Below are positions 61,036 through 64,000 of a DNA stretch of 64,000 bases, one piece after another (the first letter of the stretch is position 1; every line of letters begins with the position of its first letter). A program made the position numbers and the translations under genes. The notes under the pieces are model-generated. The model saw only the letters and a list, made by a program, of their open reading frames with translations. It ran no database searches and was not told the origin of the DNA. The DNA is taken from contig JAQFVV010006335.1 in NCBI GenBank assembly GCA_028023455.1, positions 3,317,235 through 3,381,234 of the forward strand, written 5' to 3'. This stretch comes from Epiperipatus broadwayi. Its lineage: Eukaryota > Onychophora > Udeonychophora > Euonychophora > Peripatidae.

Positions 61036-63345
61036 ATGGACAGCAGTACAGAGGAAGAAACAATAGGAGGAGCAAGTGGGGAAGAAGAATTGGAAGGAGT
61101 CAATGTAGACTTAGACATGGGAAATGGGCCTTCAGAAAGTCTGATAACCTCCGGGGAACCAAGCGAAATGGCTAGTGTAGCCAAGGCAGAAAAGGAAAGG
61201 TACAAGGGGATTACCTTGCGATCTGGAAAAGAGATGGTTGGAGGTGAAAGTAGCACAGAAGAGGAAGGGGAAGTGAGTGCCAGTCAGTCCTATGAAAGAA
61301 GGGGCTTGGAAGAGTCAGCAGCCATGGGAGAACCCTCTCAAAAAGAAATACACAAGCTAAAAATGGAGAAAGGCATGGAGGAAAGCCAAAATATGTCACC
61401 AACCTTCTGGCTACAGATGAAAGTGATGATGGAGACAGTCCAACAGGAATTGGGTTTTAAAATGGGGGAGAAACTGGATGCCCATAAAATGGAGATAAGG
61501 GAAGATTTGCAAGCCATAAGGGAAGATTTGCAAGCCCATAAAATGGAGATAAGGGAAGATTTGCAAGCCCATAAAATGGAGATAAGGGAAGATTTGCAAG
61601 CCCATAAAATGGAGATTGGGGGAGGTTTGCAAACCCTAGGCAGAAAATTGGAGGAAAGTAATCAAAATATAGAGAAGTTACAGAAGGAATTGGGGAGATT
61701 GGGAGTAAACTGCCAGCAGGAAGTGTTCAAACTGGAGGAGCCTTCTCAGAAGAAAATAATAAACCTGGAGAAGTACCCAGTGGATATTGCAGAGAGTAAG
61801 AAGGGTAGCCAAGAGGATATAGATGTAGAGGGAGGAGAAGCAGGAGAAATTCCTGGAGGAAATTTAGGGGATAGTGATGATCAGGATGGTGAACCAAGAG
61901 AAGAAAATCTATTCCATAAAAGGGGAAAATTTGAATGTCTTGATGTTGCAAAAGACTCAGATATGGATTGCCATTATCATTACAAACAAGTAAAGTTGGC
62001 AGATCCAGAAGATCGTCTCCAAGAAAACAAGCATGCTGAAACTGCAGATTCTTGTATGCCAGGCAATAAGAATGCTAAAAAGGATATAATGGATATACCG
62101 GAGGTAGAACCAGTAAAAGGAGTAGATACAGAAACGGAGACCGACATTCTATCAAACACAGTAAAAGGATGTAAAATGGATGTGGAGATAATAGAAGACT
62201 CCAAAATAGTTGTAGAGATTGATGAGTTTAAAATCAATGTAAAAACAGGGGGAGAGTTAAGACTTGATAAAGAAACTGTAGGAGAATTTAAAATGGACGC
62301 AAAGACTGCTGAGAAGTTGCAAGCTGATTTAATAAAATCTAAAAGAGATGTAAAATTTGTAAGAGAGTCTAAAGTCAATGATGATATGGAAGAGTCTAAA
62401 ATTGATGCAGTAAGTATTGATATTTGTAAAATCAATATGGAAATATCAGAGGATTCAAAAATGTATTCAGGGACTGCAATGGATACTGAAATGGATACAA
62501 AAAACATGGAAGGGATAGAACCTGATATAAAAATCATGCAGGAATCTCTTGAACAACAAAATATAGTTCAGAACAGTGAAGAGTCTATAGATACTGAAGT
62601 AAATGAGAAAGAATACCAAGTAAATCTTCTTTCAACCTCATCTAAAAATGCCATTTATATTGAAGAAATTAAACCAAAATCTTACCCAGAAGTACCAAAA
62701 ATAAATGCAATTGAGGTTACCAAAACTTGCATAGACAGGAATGTTTTAAAAGATAGACATTTCACAGAAATTCCCAAAATGGATGAGTTTGATCAAGTGA
62801 AAGAAGACATTGGAGCTAAGTCCGAGATTGAGGCCCTGTGGGACAGAGTGGTTTTTGATTGTGAAAGAAGTGGGAATATTGCCAGAGCCCAAATGGGAAA
62901 GACAGGGTGGAAAAGAAAGAGGAGAAAAGAAGATACTGATGTTTTTAGGAGGGAAAACCAGAAAAGAGTTCAAACTCAGGATCTGAGAGAGGGATATGTT
63001 CGGAGATATCCTACATATTTTCCTTTTAGGAAGAAACTGCACCAAACCCAGATGAAGTGTGGGAAGCATAGAAAACTCTGGGAAAGAGATGTTGGTGGTG
63101 CCCAGATAGGACTGATAGTATGGAAAAGGAGGAGAAAAGAAGGTACCTATGTCTGCAAGATTGGAAACCAGAAGGGGGTTCAAACTTGGAATTTAATAAA
63201 GAGATGTCTTCAGAGGTATCATAAGTATTTCCCATTTAGAGAGAAAGCCAAACTACAACCAGTCAGAAAGTCTGGAAGCTTCCTGGTATATGATAAGCTC
63301 CAGGAACCCAAAACGTTTCAAAACTTACTCCCAGACCCAACTTAG
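61036..63345 (+). CDS. Unknown 769-residue charged repeat protein of the long-LTR element
   Basis: The only long intact frame in the window, starting at ATG 61036 about 600 bp after the primer site. Residues 1-120 are acidic (one ITLRSGKEM string, perhaps coincidental). 121-225 are predicted helical, with four near-identical 11-residue repeats REDLQAHKMEI (about 155-194), a hendecad coiled-coil pattern. 260-300 are Gly/Asp/Glu-rich. 370-500 are made of degenerate 10-14-residue repeats with SKI/FKM starts. 613-668 and 686-738 are a basic duplication: WKRKRRKE / WKRRRKEG, QKRVQT / QKGVQT and YFPFRKK / YFPFREK. I see no CCHC zinc knuckle, protease, RT or integrase, no signal peptide and no membrane segment. 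Position suggests the gag slot; the family is unrecognised. The stop TAG is followed by GTAAGA, a good splice-donor match. Being intact over 2.3 kb of decayed DNA suggests youth or selection. Confidence 0.75.
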   Translation: MDSSTEEETIGGASGEEELEGVNVDLDMGNGPSESLITSGEPSEMASVAKAEKERYKGITLRSGKEMVGGESSTEEEGEVSASQSYERRGLEESAAMGEPSQKEIHKLKMEKGMEESQNMSPTFWLQMKVMMETVQQELGFKMGEKLDAHKMEIREDLQAIREDLQAHKMEIREDLQAHKMEIREDLQAHKMEIGGGLQTLGRKLEESNQNIEKLQKELGRLGVNCQQEVFKLEEPSQKKIINLEKYPVDIAESKKGSQEDIDVEGGEAGEIPGGNLGDSDDQDGEPREENLFHKRGKFECLDVAKDSDMDCHYHYKQVKLADPEDRLQENKHAETADSCMPGNKNAKKDIMDIPEVEPVKGVDTETETDILSNTVKGCKMDVEIIEDSKIVVEIDEFKINVKTGGELRLDKETVGEFKMDAKTAEKLQADLIKSKRDVKFVRESKVNDDMEESKIDAVSIDICKINMEISEDSKMYSGTAMDTEMDTKNMEGIEPDIKIMQESLEQQNIVQNSEESIDTEVNEKEYQVNLLSTSSKNAIYIEEIKPKSYPEVPKINAIEVTKTCIDRNVLKDRHFTEIPKMDEFDQVKEDIGAKSEIEALWDRVVFDCERSGNIARAQMGKTGWKRKRRKEDTDVFRRENQKRVQTQDLREGYVRRYPTYFPFRKKLHQTQMKCGKHRKLWERDVGGAQIGLIVWKRRRKEGTYVCKIGNQKGVQTWNLIKRCLQRYHKYFPFREKAKLQPVRKSGSFLVYDKLQEPKTFQNLLPDPT
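61496..61620 (+). repeat. 33-bp in-frame minisatellite encoding 11-residue coiled-coil repeats
   Basis: AGGGAAGATTTGCAAGCCCA plus ATAAAATGGAGAT repeated with almost no change, with a first shortened copy (GAAGATTTGCAAGCCATA). The near-identity at DNA level shows recent expansion. Confidence 0.9.
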
Positions 63346-63820
63346 GTAAGATTAGTTTTGATGATTACTCCTAGATTCTACAAAGATGATGCATGATCAT
63401 TTATAGAATCGCCCCTACCCCAGTAGTTAGATATATATATTGTGTGTTCTTCTATATAGGTGATATTTATCAAATTAGTTAACTAATTAGTGTTATATTA
63501 TTCCAACCCAACAGTATATACATATTAAAATTTTGTGTGCTCATATATATATGTAATAACCACATGTTTAGCAAATTAGCATAGCCAAATAGCATTAGTA
63601 TAACCAGTTATAGGTAGACGTGTGTAGCTTAGACTTTAGTCATAATGGTATTAGTGTACTGTCATCACTTTAAGACCAGACAGCCAGGCAAGGTAAAAAA
63701 ATATTGCAAGTAATATTTTGTTTCATCATTTGTTTTGTTATGAAATAGTGGTATTATTGAGGGATATTCTTCACCAAGTAAAATCTTTTTTTTTTTTCAT
63801 TGATTTTTTTTTGTAAGTTT
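63346..63820. other. 3' non-coding part of the LTR-type element
   Basis: AT-rich, no frame. No pol gene lies between the unknown protein and the putative 3' LTR. Confidence 0.5.
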
Positions 63821-63838
63821 GGGGAAATGAAACAGATA
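63821..63838 (+). promoter_or_regulatory. Putative polypurine tract
   Basis: GGGGAAATGAAACAGATA, 14 of 18 purines or better, four bases before the TGTT start of the right repeat. Position and composition fit a plus-strand primer. Confidence 0.4.
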
Positions 63839-63842
63839 TTAC

Positions 63843-64000
63843 TGTTCTTCTATCTGTTTCATCTTTATGTCTCCATAGACACATCTATGCCGGTTTTAAA
63901 CACTCTTTAGAACACATGTATATGTATCCACTCAGTGTTATATGCCTTTACACAGCTGCATATATATGTTTACACAGTTGTATGTGCCCACAAGCGATAT
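63843..64000 (+). mobile_element. Putative 3' LTR, first ~158 bp
   Basis: TGTT followed by CTTTATGTCTCCATAGACAC, CATCTATGCCGGTTTT and the 30-bp minisatellite, collinear with 56370-56530. The 5' copy has a TA-run replacement in its first 20 bases. The window ends inside. Confidence 0.6.

Noticed and set aside
61206-61240. ITLRSGKEM as evidence for a plant-type gypsy polyprotein
   Set aside because: A single short string at the wrong position, with no zinc knuckle, protease or RT nearby; treated as coincidence.
61980-62537. 185-codon minus-strand frame opposite the 769-residue protein
   Set aside because: Shadow of the plus-strand frame; low-complexity Ser/Ile sequence.

Overview
This window reads as animal (most likely invertebrate) intergenic DNA. 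It is very AT-rich, has long (TA)n tracts, almost no long open frames, and is built mostly from retroelements and their relics: Penelope-like elements (PLEs) with GIY-YIG endonuclease, two non-LTR (LINE) fragments, a tRNA-derived SINE, foldback/MITE elements and part of an LTR-type element. I cannot name the species, and I see no convincing host protein-coding gene.

Layout. 1-6064 is a tandem array of 14 full units (422-427 bp) plus one partial unit. Units look nearly identical except for the length of a poly-T run. Each full unit carries, on the minus strand, a complete type I hammerhead ribozyme. 6065-7990 is a GC-richer non-coding stretch. 8300-14620 holds foldbacks, a TSD-flanked SINE and two degenerate relatives of the satellite unit (8335-8635 and 13540-14215, the latter with a 420-bp period). 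14620-25100 is AT-rich filler with a PLE tail and a satellite-family fragment at 21.3-21.9 kb. 25109-25353 and 28668-29809 carry a second, independent hammerhead family. The 28.7-29.8 kb copy is a composite of one inverted and 1.6 direct units, inserted as one block between 13-bp target-site duplications, with three ribozyme cores intact. 33040-36690 is a decayed LINE on the minus strand interrupted by a PLE (35217-36257) between 12-bp duplications. 39.7-40.6 kb contains a MITE with TA ends. 42.8-46.6 kb contains three PLE pieces, including the best-preserved reverse transcriptase of the window. 51.0-51.4 kb is a PLE-type foldback with two mirrored hammerhead-like motifs. 52.5-53.5 kb is a LINE 3' part with an internal tandem duplication. 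54977-56340 is an inverted PLE composite. 56370-64000 is interpreted as an LTR-type element with an unusually long (about 4.05 kb) LTR, a tRNA-Lys-like primer binding site and a 769-residue charged, repeat-rich protein of unknown function.

How the parts may work together. Several hammerhead motifs of different lineages occur here, most with a short self-complementary helix III beside the cleavage triplet, and most next to PLE sequences. The simplest reading (inference) is that PLE-derived terminal sequences lost their coding parts and became retrozyme-like units. Multimeric transcripts would be cut by their own ribozymes, and reverse transcriptase from PLEs like the one at 45185-46645 would reinsert them as multimers. 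The satellite and the 28.7-29.8 kb composite are the strongest evidence. The long-LTR element is a separate story.
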